NCBI GenBank assembly: GCA_002730855.1
Contig: PCBA01000028.1
Location: 1 to 14,205 of the forward strand
DNA: 14,205 nt
Direction of reading: 5' to 3'
DNA from: Gammaproteobacteria bacterium
GTDB lineage: Bacteria > Pseudomonadota > Gammaproteobacteria > Magnimaribacterales > Magnimaribacteraceae
In this document: piece by piece, positions 7,851 through 14,205 of the stretch
Layout of the letters: every line of letters starts with the position of its first letter
Position numbering within the stretch: the first letter of the stretch is position 1
Position numbers and translations under genes: made by a program
Notes under the pieces: generated by a model
What the model was told of the DNA's origin: nothing
The model's input: only the letters and a program-made list of their open reading frames with translations
Databases searched by the model: none

Positions 7851-9357
7851 ATTTTAATAAAAGTCTAACTTCGTTCAACACATCATTAGGTAGAAGTCCC
7901 ACTTCTCCAATTTCAAGTGCTTTTAAGTCAGACGATTTAGCGTGTATATCTACACCTGTTTCTGCAGCTTCATGAGGCAAAAGGCCTTGAGCCAAGAAAC
8001 TTGCTATTATTCCAGTAAGAATATCTCCCATGCCTCCCGTTGCCATTCCAGGGTTACCTGCACCGCACACCCCTATATGCTGTTTACCCGATTTTTTATA
8101 CCCAACCAATGTTCCAGAACCCTTTAATACTACTACGGCATTAAATTTTTCTTGCAAAAGAGAGACTGCCTTGAAGCGATCCGCTTCAATTTCCTTGATA
8201 CTTTTACTTAATAATCTCGCAGCTTCACCAGGGTGAGGTGTAATAATAAGGTTTTTTGGTATTCCGGCTGATAATTTCAAGCTTGATAATAGATTTAATG
8301 CATCTGCATCAAGAACGACTGCAACATTCCTTTTACCAGATTCTAAAAATACTCTTTGTAAGAGTTGTTCAGACCAGGCGGTCTGACCCAGGCCTGGACC
8401 TATTGCTATGACATCAGGTTTTTCAAGATAAGTTTCTAGATCTTGTCCAGAATGGATTCCCACCGCCATTACTTCAGGGCAAGAAACAAGACTGGCGTTT
8501 ATATGTTCAGGTTTTGTTGCCAATCCAATAAGACCAGCTCCAGAAAATGCAGCTGCTTTGGCAGCCAAGATAGCTGCACCTCCAAAGCCATTGTTTCCAC
8601 CTATTATTAGAGCATGCCCAAAGTTTCCTTTATGAGAATTTTGATCTCTTAAAATAAGCTTATGTAAATGATCTTCCATATTTATCAAATGACAATTAGA
8701 TTTAATCTTTCTGGAAACACTTTTTGGTATTTTGAGATCTGAGTAAAAAATCTCTCCTGACATTGCTCTTCCTTGTGAAGTAAAACAACCTCGTTTTTGG
8801 GCAACAAAAGTAGTGGTAATATCTGCTATTACACAGATATCTTTCGTAGTACCACTATCTGGACAAATTCCTGAAGGTATATCCAACGAAACAACAGGAT
8901 ACTTAACGCTCAGCTTATTAATAGCAAGAATAGATTTCTTAATGTTAGTTCTTAACGTTCCTTTTAATCCCGTTCCAATTAAAGCATCAACCAAAACAGC
9001 TTTTTTTGAAACTTTTATTCTATTTAATGAACCTAAGTTTATAATCTTTACACCGCTATCTTTGGCAGTTTGAAAAGCTTTTTTACAAACACCCGAAAGA
9101 TCTTTGGTAGGAGCACACATCACAACGTAACTGGATAAACCAAATTCTTTAGCAAAACTCGCAAGTAAAAAACCATCACCTGAATTTTTACCTTTGGCGC
9201 AGAATACGATAATTTCATTTGTATCGTTATATTCTTGCATTAATACGTTAAGAGAAAACTCAGCCGCCTCTTGCATTAAAGAATATCCAGAAGTGTTTTT
9301 TCGCTTTATTGCTAAATTATCTATTTTTCTTGTCTGATCAGCGGTATAAAGTTGCAT
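7843..9357 (-). CDS. nnr: Bifunctional NAD(P)H-hydrate epimerase / ADP-dependent NAD(P)H-hydrate dehydratase
   Basis: A repair enzyme that interconverts the R and S forms of damaged NAD(P)HX and then dehydrates S-NAD(P)HX back to NAD(P)H using ADP. The 504 residues hold two domains. An N-terminal YjeF_N epimerase (about 1-215) has the GKNSGDGF loop (56-63) and VDALIGTGL (123-131). A C-terminal ribokinase-like dehydratase (about 235-500) has HKGNFGHALIIGG (242-254), IGPGLG (319-324), LDADALN (349-355), TPHPGE (373-378), KGSGTLV (412-418) and GNPGMATGGMGD (434-445) with catalytic Asp444. It is the first gene of the minus-strand operon and is divergent from queG, as in E. coli (yjeF beside yjeS). 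A consensus -10 box lies about 30 bases upstream of its start. Confidence 0.97.
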   Translation of the reverse strand: MQLYTADQTRKIDNLAIKRKNTSGYSLMQEAAEFSLNVLMQEYNDTNEIIVFCAKGKNSGDGFLLASFAKEFGLSSYVVMCAPTKDLSGVCKKAFQTAKDSGVKIINLGSLNRIKVSKKAVLVDALIGTGLKGTLRTNIKKSILAINKLSVKYPVVSLDIPSGICPDSGTTKDICVIADITTTFVAQKRGCFTSQGRAMSGEIFYSDLKIPKSVSRKIKSNCHLINMEDHLHKLILRDQNSHKGNFGHALIIGGNNGFGGAAILAAKAAAFSGAGLIGLATKPEHINASLVSCPEVMAVGIHSGQDLETYLEKPDVIAIGPGLGQTAWSEQLLQRVFLESGKRNVAVVLDADALNLLSSLKLSAGIPKNLIITPHPGEAARLLSKSIKEIEADRFKAVSLLQEKFNAVVVLKGSGTLVGYKKSGKQHIGVCGAGNPGMATGGMGDILTGIIASFLAQGLLPHEAAETGVDIHAKSSDLKALEIGEVGLLPNDVLNEVRLLLKYD

Positions 9358-9386
9358 AAGTTTTTAAAAAATAACTAATAATTAAA

Positions 9387-9416
9387 ATTATAGCCTTTGC
9401 ACAGTGTCTCCACTAA
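9387..9416 (-). promoter_or_regulatory. Putative sigma-70 promoter of the nnr-tsaE operon
   Basis: On the minus strand a perfect TATAAT -10 box (9387-9392) lies in the 66-base gap between nnr and queG. A weak TTAGTG -35 candidate (9411-9416) is 18 bases away. Transcription would begin near 9380, giving a leader of about 22 bases. The -10 is strong and the -35 poor. I could not pick a matching promoter for queG in the same gap. Confidence 0.45.
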
Positions 9417-9423
9417 TTAATAG

Positions 9424-10488
9424 ATGAATAATTTATCAAGCAAGGAAGATCTTTCTATATTGGCAAACAAGATAAAAGAGTGGTCTCTTGAATTGGGGTT
9501 TAGTTACGTGGGTATAACTGATGTAGATGTGTCTTCTGATAAAAGACATTTAGATGAGTGGTTGAAAAAAGGTTTTCATGGAGAAATGTCTTATATGGAA
9601 AGACATGAGGCCATGAGGGGCTCTCCTGATAAACTCGTAGAAGGAACAAAAAGAGTTATCTCTTTAAGTATGAATTATCTGACAGAGAACTATAACGGAC
9701 TAGAGTTATTAGATGATGACAAGAAAGCTTTTATTTCAGGATATGCTAGAGGGAGGGATTATCATAAATTATTAAGATCACGACTAAAAAAACTTGCTTC
9801 AAAAATAAAAGAACATTCATCCCATGAAAATAGAGTATTTGTAGATAGTGCTCCTGTTCTAGAGAAGGCAATTGCACAAAAAGCTGGTCTAGGCTGGATA
9901 GGCAAGAACACGCTTCTTTTAAGTAAAGATTCTGGTTCATATTTCTTTCTCGGCGAAATATATACGGATTTAGAGTTGCCTTTGGATAAACCTAAAGATA
10001 CAAATCACTGCGGTTCTTGCACTTCTTGTATGGACGTATGTCCAACTAAGGCCTTTGCAGGTCCTCATCAGTTAGATGCAAGAAAATGCATCTCATATCT
10101 CACCATAGAGTACAAGGGCTCAATAGACTTAGAATTAAGACCCTTAATGGGTAATCGCATTTTTGGGTGCGATGATTGTCAGATATTTTGTCCATGGAAT
10201 AAGTTCACAAGACACACTGAAGAAGCTGATTTTAAGCCAAGAAATAACTTAGATGACGTTGACCTTTGCGAATTATTTTTATGGTCAAAAGAAGAGTTTA
10301 TAACCAAAACTGAAGGGTCTCCAATTAGAAGAGCAGGTTACGAAAGCTGGCTAAGAAACATCGCAGTAGCACTGGGCAACGCTGCATCTTCAGGTGAGGT
10401 AATAAAAGCACTTAATTCAAGAAGAGATCATCCTTCAGAGATTGTGAAAGAGCATGTAAACTGGGCGCTAGAACAACACAATAATTAA
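9424..10488 (+). CDS. queG: Epoxyqueuosine reductase QueG (cobalamin and iron-sulfur enzyme)
   Basis: Carries out the last step of queuosine synthesis, reducing epoxyqueuosine to queuosine in the wobble position of GUN tRNAs; the known enzyme needs cobalamin and two [4Fe-4S] clusters. The 354-residue product (379 in E. coli) has the VDSAPVLEKA block (140-149) with the catalytic Asp141, GLGWIGKNTLL (155-165), and all eight cluster cysteines: Cys196, 199, 202 and 206 (ferredoxin-like CxxCxxCxxxCP), Cys222, and Cys249, 252 and 256 (CDDCQIFCPW). A HEAT-like C-terminal region follows, including the RRAGYESWLRNIAVALGN stretch (302-319). The ATG at 9424 has no Shine-Dalgarno match. It is divergent from nnr, as yjeS and yjeF are in E. 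coli, and heads a tight plus-strand run (8-base gap to the next gene). Confidence 0.96.
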   Translation: MNNLSSKEDLSILANKIKEWSLELGFSYVGITDVDVSSDKRHLDEWLKKGFHGEMSYMERHEAMRGSPDKLVEGTKRVISLSMNYLTENYNGLELLDDDKKAFISGYARGRDYHKLLRSRLKKLASKIKEHSSHENRVFVDSAPVLEKAIAQKAGLGWIGKNTLLLSKDSGSYFFLGEIYTDLELPLDKPKDTNHCGSCTSCMDVCPTKAFAGPHQLDARKCISYLTIEYKGSIDLELRPLMGNRIFGCDDCQIFCPWNKFTRHTEEADFKPRNNLDDVDLCELFLWSKEEFITKTEGSPIRRAGYESWLRNIAVALGNAASSGEVIKALNSRRDHPSEIVKEHVNWALEQHNN

Positions 10489-10496
10489 AAATATTT

Positions 10497-11510
10497 ATGA
10501 GTGATATAGAAATAAGACTTGAACCTGAAGATGAATACAATCATATTCCAGACGAAGCATCGAATTACAACGAAAGCATGTACTTTAATGTATTTGACCA
10601 CCAAAAGAAGATGGGCGGCTGGTTTAGATTGGGAAATAGGCCTAATGAAGGATACGCTGAAATGACCTGTTGTATTTATCTGCCTGATGGAAGAATTGGA
10701 TTTATGTTTGGTAGGCCTCAAATAACTTCTAATGAGAAGTTTTTGGCAGGCGGCATGAGCTTTGAGGTATTAAAACCATTTAAGGAGTTAAGGGTCAGTT
10801 ATAAAGGTAAAATCCTGGTTTTGGATGAGCCAAAACAAATGTTAGATCCAAGTAAAGCTTTTAAATCAAATCAAACTTTAACATGTGAAGTTGATCTATT
10901 AATTACAGGAATCTCACCTATGTTTGGAGGACAAGCTGTAAAAAAAGATGGCTCTTCTATGGATTTAGACCCTGAAAAAAGTTTTTCGAAGGCACATTAC
11001 GAACAACACACCGCCGGTAAAGGAAGCATAATAATTGATAGTGAAGAGTGGTCTATTGATGGTTTAGGTCTTAGAGACAAGAGTTGGGGGCCAAGATATT
11101 GGCAAGCAATTGAATGGTATAGATGGCTAACCATAAATATTAATAAAGATATTGGGTTTATGTTCAGTATAGTCCACCAAAGTGAAAATTCTGAGAGAAG
11201 GGGAGGGATCGTCTTAAAAGACGGAAAATATGAGTCAATAAGGGATTGTAAGATTGAAACGGAATACGATGAGGATAATTTCCAAAGAACTTTCACTGCG
11301 TGGGCAAAAACAGACGAAGATGAGTATGAAGTACAGGGAAAGGTTTTATCTCTAATCCCCTTAAGAAATAGGAGAAATACTCCAGAAGGTGATGATTTGG
11401 TTACTCGAATTACCGAAGGTATGACCGAGTACACTTATAAAGGTATTGTTGGATACGGTATGTCAGAATATCTTGACCAAGTAATTGATGATAAGCCAAT
11501 TGGGCCTTAG
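10497..11510 (+). CDS. Uncharacterised lipocalin/CrtC-like protein (DUF7064/7065-like)
   Basis: A 337-residue soluble protein with no signal peptide or membrane segment. Its pattern, with an HYEQH block (167-171) followed by an IDGLGLRDKSWGPRYW segment (187-202), matches proteins I know as the DUF7065/DUF7064 group, distantly like AttH/CrtC lipocalin-type hydratases and often found in steroid or terpenoid metabolism clusters. The family name is from memory and should be checked. The many acidic residues and beta-rich, Gly/Trp-containing segments suit a two-lobed lipocalin-like fold; conserved His, Arg and Trp residues in the two motifs could line a ligand pocket. It sits 8 bases after queG and 6 bases before a flavin oxidoreductase gene, so it is probably cotranscribed. 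No biochemical role can be assigned. Confidence 0.7.
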   Translation: MSDIEIRLEPEDEYNHIPDEASNYNESMYFNVFDHQKKMGGWFRLGNRPNEGYAEMTCCIYLPDGRIGFMFGRPQITSNEKFLAGGMSFEVLKPFKELRVSYKGKILVLDEPKQMLDPSKAFKSNQTLTCEVDLLITGISPMFGGQAVKKDGSSMDLDPEKSFSKAHYEQHTAGKGSIIIDSEEWSIDGLGLRDKSWGPRYWQAIEWYRWLTININKDIGFMFSIVHQSENSERRGGIVLKDGKYESIRDCKIETEYDEDNFQRTFTAWAKTDEDEYEVQGKVLSLIPLRNRRNTPEGDDLVTRITEGMTEYTYKGIVGYGMSEYLDQVIDDKPIGP

Positions 11511-11516
11511 ATTTTT

Positions 11517-12494
11517 ATGAAAATCAGCGCAGTCGATCAATCGCCTATTTTTTCTAATTCAAATGCTAATCAAGCTATAAAAGAGACAACCGAGCTAGCC
11601 AAGCATTGTGATTCAATAGGAATGAATAGGTTTTGGGTAGCTGAACATCATGGGTCTGCTTCTTTTGCAGGCTGCTCCCCTGAAATCTTGATACCTAATT
11701 TAGCTGCTTTAACTAAAAATATAAGGGTGGGGTCAGGAGGAGTGATGTTAATGCACTATAGTCCCTACAAAGTTGCTGAAAGTTTCAGATTATTAGAATC
11801 TTTATTTCCAGGCCGTATAGATCTTGGAGTGGGTAGAGCGCCTGGAAGTGATCCCTATCAAGCAGGAGCATTGGCTTACGGTTCTAAAACTACCGGGCCA
11901 GAATATTTCTCTACAAAGATGAATGATCTTAAATCTTTTTTGGAAGGTAGGGCATCTACCACCAATTCTTTTGAGAGCGTAAAGGTAACCCCAGGCTTAG
12001 GAGAGCTACCAGAAGTTTGGTTATTAGCGTCTTCCAAACAAGGAGCAGAGTATGCAGCTCAGTTTGGACTGCCAATGTCCTTAGCTTATTTTATAAATCA
12101 GGATTGTTTAGAATTTGCAAAATACTATAGAGATAATTTTAAACCTTCAGTTTTTTCAAAAAAGCCAAGAATTAGTGTGGGTATTTTCTCTATATGTGCT
12201 GATTCAGATGAAGAGGCAGAAGAGTTAGCCCTGAGTGCCTCCATGTGGAGACTAAACACTCAAAAGGGAGTGTTTTCTTCTTTTCCTACTATAGATGAAG
12301 TAAAAAACTCAATAAAGTCAAAAGCAAGTGAAGGAAATGAAAATAGAACTTTCATAGGAAGTCCGCAGACCATAAAAGAAAAGTTGCAGCCTATTTTAGA
12401 TGAGGCTCTTCCAGAAGAACTTAAGGTAATTACAATATGTGAACCTTTTTCAGCAAAAAAGAGGTCTTACGAGTTGATAAACAATATTTTTTAA
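11517..12494 (+). CDS. LLM-class flavin-dependent oxidoreductase (luciferase-like)
   Basis: A 325-residue member of the bacterial luciferase-like superfamily, (beta/alpha)8-barrel enzymes that use FMN or F420. Features of the group related to E. coli YhbW are visible: the opening MKISAVDQSPI, RFWVAEHHG (38-46), the VGSGGVMLMHYSPYKVAE stretch (71-88), and GRIDLGVGRAPGSDP (99-113). The C-terminal GSPQTIKEKL (281-290) is the usual closing helix region. The substrate is unknown: relatives include monooxygenases acting on small organics, while others in this group are uncharacterised. FMN is the likelier cofactor because nothing here suggests F420 synthesis. It follows the lipocalin-like gene by 6 bases and precedes the MFS gene by 8, fitting one operon. 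No ribosome-binding site is evident. Confidence 0.92.
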   Translation: MKISAVDQSPIFSNSNANQAIKETTELAKHCDSIGMNRFWVAEHHGSASFAGCSPEILIPNLAALTKNIRVGSGGVMLMHYSPYKVAESFRLLESLFPGRIDLGVGRAPGSDPYQAGALAYGSKTTGPEYFSTKMNDLKSFLEGRASTTNSFESVKVTPGLGELPEVWLLASSKQGAEYAAQFGLPMSLAYFINQDCLEFAKYYRDNFKPSVFSKKPRISVGIFSICADSDEEAEELALSASMWRLNTQKGVFSSFPTIDEVKNSIKSKASEGNENRTFIGSPQTIKEKLQPILDEALPEELKVITICEPFSAKKRSYELINNIF

Positions 12495-12502
12495 TAGATT
12501 AA

Positions 12503-13747
12503 ATGGAATTAATACATCGTCGCTCCCTAAGTGAAGGCTCAAACTGGCATTTAGGCTGTTTAAGCATCCTTTATCTATCTCAAGGTCTTACGGGAGGATT
12601 TCTTCTTGCTTTAACAACCTATTTAGCTTCAGAAGGAGCTTCTATAGTTGATATATCTTTACTCCTTTCTATAACAATGATTCCCTGGACATTAAAAGTT
12701 TTCTTTGGACCTGTAATAGACTCTATAACTATCAAAAAATTTGGCAGGCGCAGGTTTTGGATAATATCAAGCCAGATTATTATGATTTTGGTATTACTGC
12801 CTTTAATTTTTATGGAGGTAACATCTGTTTCAACTTCTTTAATTGTAATTTTTACAATTCATAATCTATTTGTAGCTATATGCGATATCGCTACAGATGC
12901 TTTGGCTGCAGATAGCCTTAAAGAGACTGATCTTGCCAAAGCAAATGGTTATATGTGGGGAAGCAAGATACTAGGTCGAGGCTCGGGAATGTTAATAGCT
13001 TCTAGTTTATTCTTTACTTACGGATTTAGTGTAGGGATCTTATTTTTAATTTGCTTTATGACGCTTGCTTTTATTTTTCCTCTGATTTCTTCGGAATTAG
13101 ATCACAAAGAAGGGGCCGAAAATCATCATCAATACAAGAATGTGCTTGGAATTAAGGTCCTTTTTTCAGAGATATCTCAAGGCTTATTAAACAAGACCGC
13201 TATTGCTGCAATGTTATTCATGCTTCTTAGCAACATTGGAGGCGGTATTTTTGATGTTATCTATAATAAATTTTATCTAGAAGTTATAGGGATGACGGGA
13301 GAAGATATAGGTTCGGTTAGACCAGTTGGTATGTGGATAGGTGGGTTGATAGGCCTCTCTGTTGGAGTGCTCTCTTTGTATTTGGGAAAAAGAATGTTGC
13401 TAATTTTCTTTCTTGTAAGTCAGTTACTTATTTTTATTTGCTTAAGCACTTTCAGTTCAGATACTTCTTACCAGCTAGGATCTTCAGCTATTATTGGTTT
13501 AGATATTACGGACGCCGGTGTAAAAGTAATTATTTTTGCTATTCTCATGGCACTTTGTACAACTCAAACAAGTGCTACAAATTTCGGTATTTTTATGGGT
13601 TTTGCAAATTTATCAACCATTATTGGGAACGGTTTAGCACCTTTAATAATTCAATATGTAACCTATAACACTGCTTTTCTATTTTCGGCTCTAACGCTTA
13701 TTCCTTGTATTGTTTTGGCTTATTATTTAACCGAAGCCAAGAATTAG
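12503..13747 (+). CDS. MFS transporter, AmpG/PAT-like
   Basis: A 414-residue inner-membrane protein with about 12 hydrophobic segments. The N-terminal half carries SILYLSQGLTGGF (21-33), the loop PWTLKVFFGPVID (61-73) followed by KKFGRRRFWI (78-87), and CDIATDALAAD (127-137) in the fourth segment. These correspond to the motifs of AmpG and other peptide/acetyl-CoA/drug (PAT) transporters (QGLPYGF, PWxLKFLWAPLVDR, GRRRSW, QDIAxDA). Real AmpG imports muropeptides, but no cell-wall recycling genes are adjacent, so the substrate is open; its operon position suggests it could carry whatever the flavin oxidoreductase acts on. Asp128 and Asp132 in the membrane may be functional. Its TAG overlaps the stop of the convergent transporter gene by 4 bases. 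Confidence 0.88.
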   Translation: MELIHRRSLSEGSNWHLGCLSILYLSQGLTGGFLLALTTYLASEGASIVDISLLLSITMIPWTLKVFFGPVIDSITIKKFGRRRFWIISSQIIMILVLLPLIFMEVTSVSTSLIVIFTIHNLFVAICDIATDALAADSLKETDLAKANGYMWGSKILGRGSGMLIASSLFFTYGFSVGILFLICFMTLAFIFPLISSELDHKEGAENHHQYKNVLGIKVLFSEISQGLLNKTAIAAMLFMLLSNIGGGIFDVIYNKFYLEVIGMTGEDIGSVRPVGMWIGGLIGLSVGVLSLYLGKRMLLIFFLVSQLLIFICLSTFSSDTSYQLGSSAIIGLDITDAGVKVIIFAILMALCTTQTSATNFGIFMGFANLSTIIGNGLAPLIIQYVTYNTAFLFSALTLIPCIVLAYYLTEAKN

Positions 13748-14205
13748 AATTTCCTTTTATCAAATTTAACGAGTAAATTAGGGAAGAGCAAGAAGTCTAT
13801 AATTAAAGCCATTATGAAAGAGATGGTCGAGAACCTAGCAAAGTCATGAAGGGGCATAAAATTAACTAAGTTAAGAACTAAAAATCCAAGAGAAATAACA
13901 ATCGTCATAACGATTAGAGCAAAACCTACGGATTCAAAAGCAAACATAACTGCTTCTTCGGGGTTTTGACCCATCTCTCTCCTAGCTAAATCATATTTGC
14001 TTAATAAATGGACCGTGAAATCAACTATTATCCCTAGCGTCGAACCCATTCCTACGGCAACCATGAAACCAACCTGACCTTCATACAATGCCCAAATTCC
14101 AAATGCAGCTCCTATGGGCAAGACATTAGGAAATGCTGAAAGTACACCAAACTTAATTGATCTAAAAAATAGACCAAGAAGTATGGTTATTAGAAACAAC
14201 CCCAA
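13744..14205 (-). CDS. RND/MMPL-family transporter, C-terminal fragment at window edge
   Basis: The last 153 residues of a large membrane protein whose start lies beyond the right edge; the first complete codon here is a TTG inside the gene, not a start. About five membrane segments can be seen, corresponding to the end of the second RND repeat. The block GSTLGIIVDFTVHLLSKY contains the intramembrane Asp and the DFTVHLLSKY pattern typical of MMPL / sterol-sensing-domain-like RND proteins (commonly GxxVDYxIHLxxRY), followed by an amphipathic loop (DLARREMGQNPEEAV) and two closing segments ending LLVKFDKRKF. Such proteins export lipids or other hydrophobic compounds. It is convergent with the MFS gene; its TAA (13744-13746) overlaps that gene's TAG. 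Family good, substrate unknown. Confidence 0.88.
   Translation of the reverse strand: MGLFLITILLGLFFRSIKFGVLSAFPNVLPIGAAFGIWALYEGQVGFMVAVGMGSTLGIIVDFTVHLLSKYDLARREMGQNPEEAVMFAFESVGFALIVMTIVISLGFLVLNLVNFMPLHDFARFSTISFIMALIIDFLLFPNLLVKFDKRKF

Noticed and set aside
9358..9423. Cobalamin riboswitch or queG promoter in the gap before queG
   Set aside because: The gap is only 66 bases, far too short for a cobalamin riboswitch, and no plus-strand -35/-10 pair at proper spacing was found.
12503..13747. Naming the MFS gene ampG
   Set aside because: The motifs match the wider PAT/AmpG-like group, but there is no peptidoglycan-recycling neighbour and the match is not close enough for the symbol.
14203..14205. 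TTG at the right edge as the start codon of the MMPL gene
   Set aside because: The protein begins in the middle of a membrane segment of a much larger family, so the frame clearly continues beyond the window.

Overview
The window is an AT-rich, gene-dense chromosomal segment, most likely from a gammaproteobacterium with a small, streamlined genome. A SAR86-like marine lineage would fit, but this is inference from gene order and style, not from a marker gene. Two neighbourhoods support the placement: rpmE (L31) divergent from priA, and queG divergent from nnr-tsaE. Both arrangements are known from Escherichia coli and relatives. There are 13 protein-coding genes, two cut by the window edges. 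I see no RNA genes, mobile elements, CRISPR arrays or large repeats, and no gene-free stretch of 300 bases. The longest intergenic gap is 92 bases.

Left part (1-2572): the 3'-truncated rpmE gene on the minus strand, with an unusual Pro/Ala/Glu-rich tail, faces away from priA, the primosomal replication-restart helicase. The rpmE side of the gap carries a recognisable promoter. Next (2564-5067): an SDR oxidoreductase on the minus strand, divergent from a small SAM-dependent methyltransferase, which is followed by a secreted esterase of the PHB-depolymerase/feruloyl-esterase type.

Middle (5060-9357): a minus-strand run, in transcription order nnr (NAD(P)HX repair), tsaE (tRNA t6A synthesis), an exported purple-acid-phosphatase-like metallophosphoesterase and an amidase-signature hydrolase. 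Adjacent genes overlap by 8, 4 and 1 bases, which points to one translationally coupled operon. The last two genes stand where the E. coli order has amiB and later mutL.

Right part (9424-13747): a plus-strand run of queG (epoxyqueuosine reductase), a lipocalin/CrtC-like protein of unknown function, a luciferase-like flavin oxidoreductase and an AmpG/PAT-like MFS transporter, with gaps of only 6-8 bases. The last three look like a small uncharacterised metabolite oxidation and transport module joined to a tRNA-modification gene. The C-terminal part of an RND/MMPL membrane transporter enters from the right edge on the minus strand.

Two features cut across the window. All three convergent gene pairs overlap at their stop codons (by 9, 8 and 4 bases), leaving no room for intergenic terminators. 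Most start codons lack a clear Shine-Dalgarno sequence. No obviously new defence or mobile system is present. The best lead for something undescribed is the lipocalin-like / flavin oxidoreductase / MFS group.
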